From the NCBI GenBank assembly GCA_021296315.1, contig JAGWAO010000003.1, positions 11,231 through 52,864 on the forward strand: a stretch of DNA of 41,634 nucleotides, given 5' to 3'. Origin of the DNA: Acidimicrobiia bacterium (lineage in GTDB: Bacteria; Actinomycetota; Acidimicrobiia; Acidimicrobiales; Aldehydirespiratoraceae). The first letter of the stretch is position 1, and the number at the start of each line of letters is the position of its first letter. The notes below the pieces were generated by a model. The model was not told the origin of the DNA. It made no database searches and was given only the letters and a program-made list of their open reading frames with translations. The translations under genes and the position numbers were made by a program. Positions 41,588 through 41,634 of the stretch are shown piece after piece.

Positions 41588-41634
41588 GTGGTCTCCGCCT
41601 GCTCCGCGGGGACTTCGGCCTCGGCGGAACCGGA
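41584..41634 (-). CDS. nusA: Extreme C-terminus of NusA (partial)
   Basis: Only the last 16 codons and the stop are in the window. They read as an acidic Ala/Glu-rich tail (SGSAEAEVPAEQAETT), as many NusA proteins have. The call rests on position directly before ylxR-infB and not on domain homology, so it is an inference from conserved gene order. The frame continues past the window edge. Confidence 0.55.
   Translation of the reverse strand, partial: SGSAEAEVPAEQAETT

Overview
The window looks like a high-GC actinobacterial chromosome, most likely of the class Acidimicrobiia. This is inferred from several things: GTG and TTG starts are frequent, genes are often joined by GTGA or ATGA overlaps, a DUF222/HNH ('13E12-type') protein is present, the solute-binding lipoproteins begin with an Ala-Ala-x-Cys-Gly-Asp-Asp style N-terminus, and the right end has the gene order nusA-ylxR-infB-rbfA-truB-ribF. 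I see no tRNA or rRNA genes, insertion sequences, prophage or CRISPR.

Left part (1-5800): a 2-hydroxyacid dehydrogenase; a three-gene unit (membrane protein, winged-helix regulator, metallo-beta-lactamase-fold hydrolase) behind a perfect 13+13 bp palindrome; a DUF222/HNH endonuclease-like protein; a YjdF-like membrane protein; and two copies, 4.4 kb apart, of a small membrane-anchored coiled-coil gene that share their upstream region as well.

Centre (5814-22820, minus strand): one long catabolic cluster read from right to left. In transcription order it holds a MocC/IolE-like TIM-barrel isomerase, an ABC importer for a sugar or cyclitol (binding lipoprotein, a 746-residue permease with a very large internal insertion, single-domain ATPase), IolC, a 2-hydroxyacid dehydrogenase, a Gfo/Idh/MocA oxidoreductase, IolD, an SDR, a fatty-acid-desaturase-like oxygenase fused to a Rieske ferredoxin domain (the MocD and MocE halves of rhizobial rhizopine catabolism), IolG, an RmlD-like SDR, IolB and a LacD-like class I aldolase. 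A divergent LacI-family gene and two tandem LacI-type operators sit at the head of the cluster. My reading is that an O-methylated cyclitol or rhizopine-like compound is imported, demethylated by the desaturase-Rieske protein, oxidised by the dehydrogenases and passed through the IolD-IolB-IolC-aldolase steps. IolA, a ferredoxin reductase (MocF) and a clear canonical IolE are not in the window.

The same cluster has an unusual feature. At the permease start, the IolD/SDR junction and the IolB/aldolase junction the sequence around the translation start is duplicated in tandem or near-tandem, and each duplication leaves a very short open frame that ends at or over the next start codon.

Right part (22990-41634): after lacI come an unrecognised acidic protein, a dienoyl-CoA-isomerase-like crotonase with a TetR regulator (23-bp palindrome upstream), an SRPBCC protein, a PfkB kinase, a DrrAB-like ABC exporter, an XRE-cupin regulator divergent from an NMT1/SsuA-like binding lipoprotein plus an amidohydrolase, aminopeptidase N, and then the housekeeping translation cluster. 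A roughly 45-50 bp element occurs three times (14230, 27784, 29750), each time just downstream of the 3' end of a minus-strand gene and in the same orientation.
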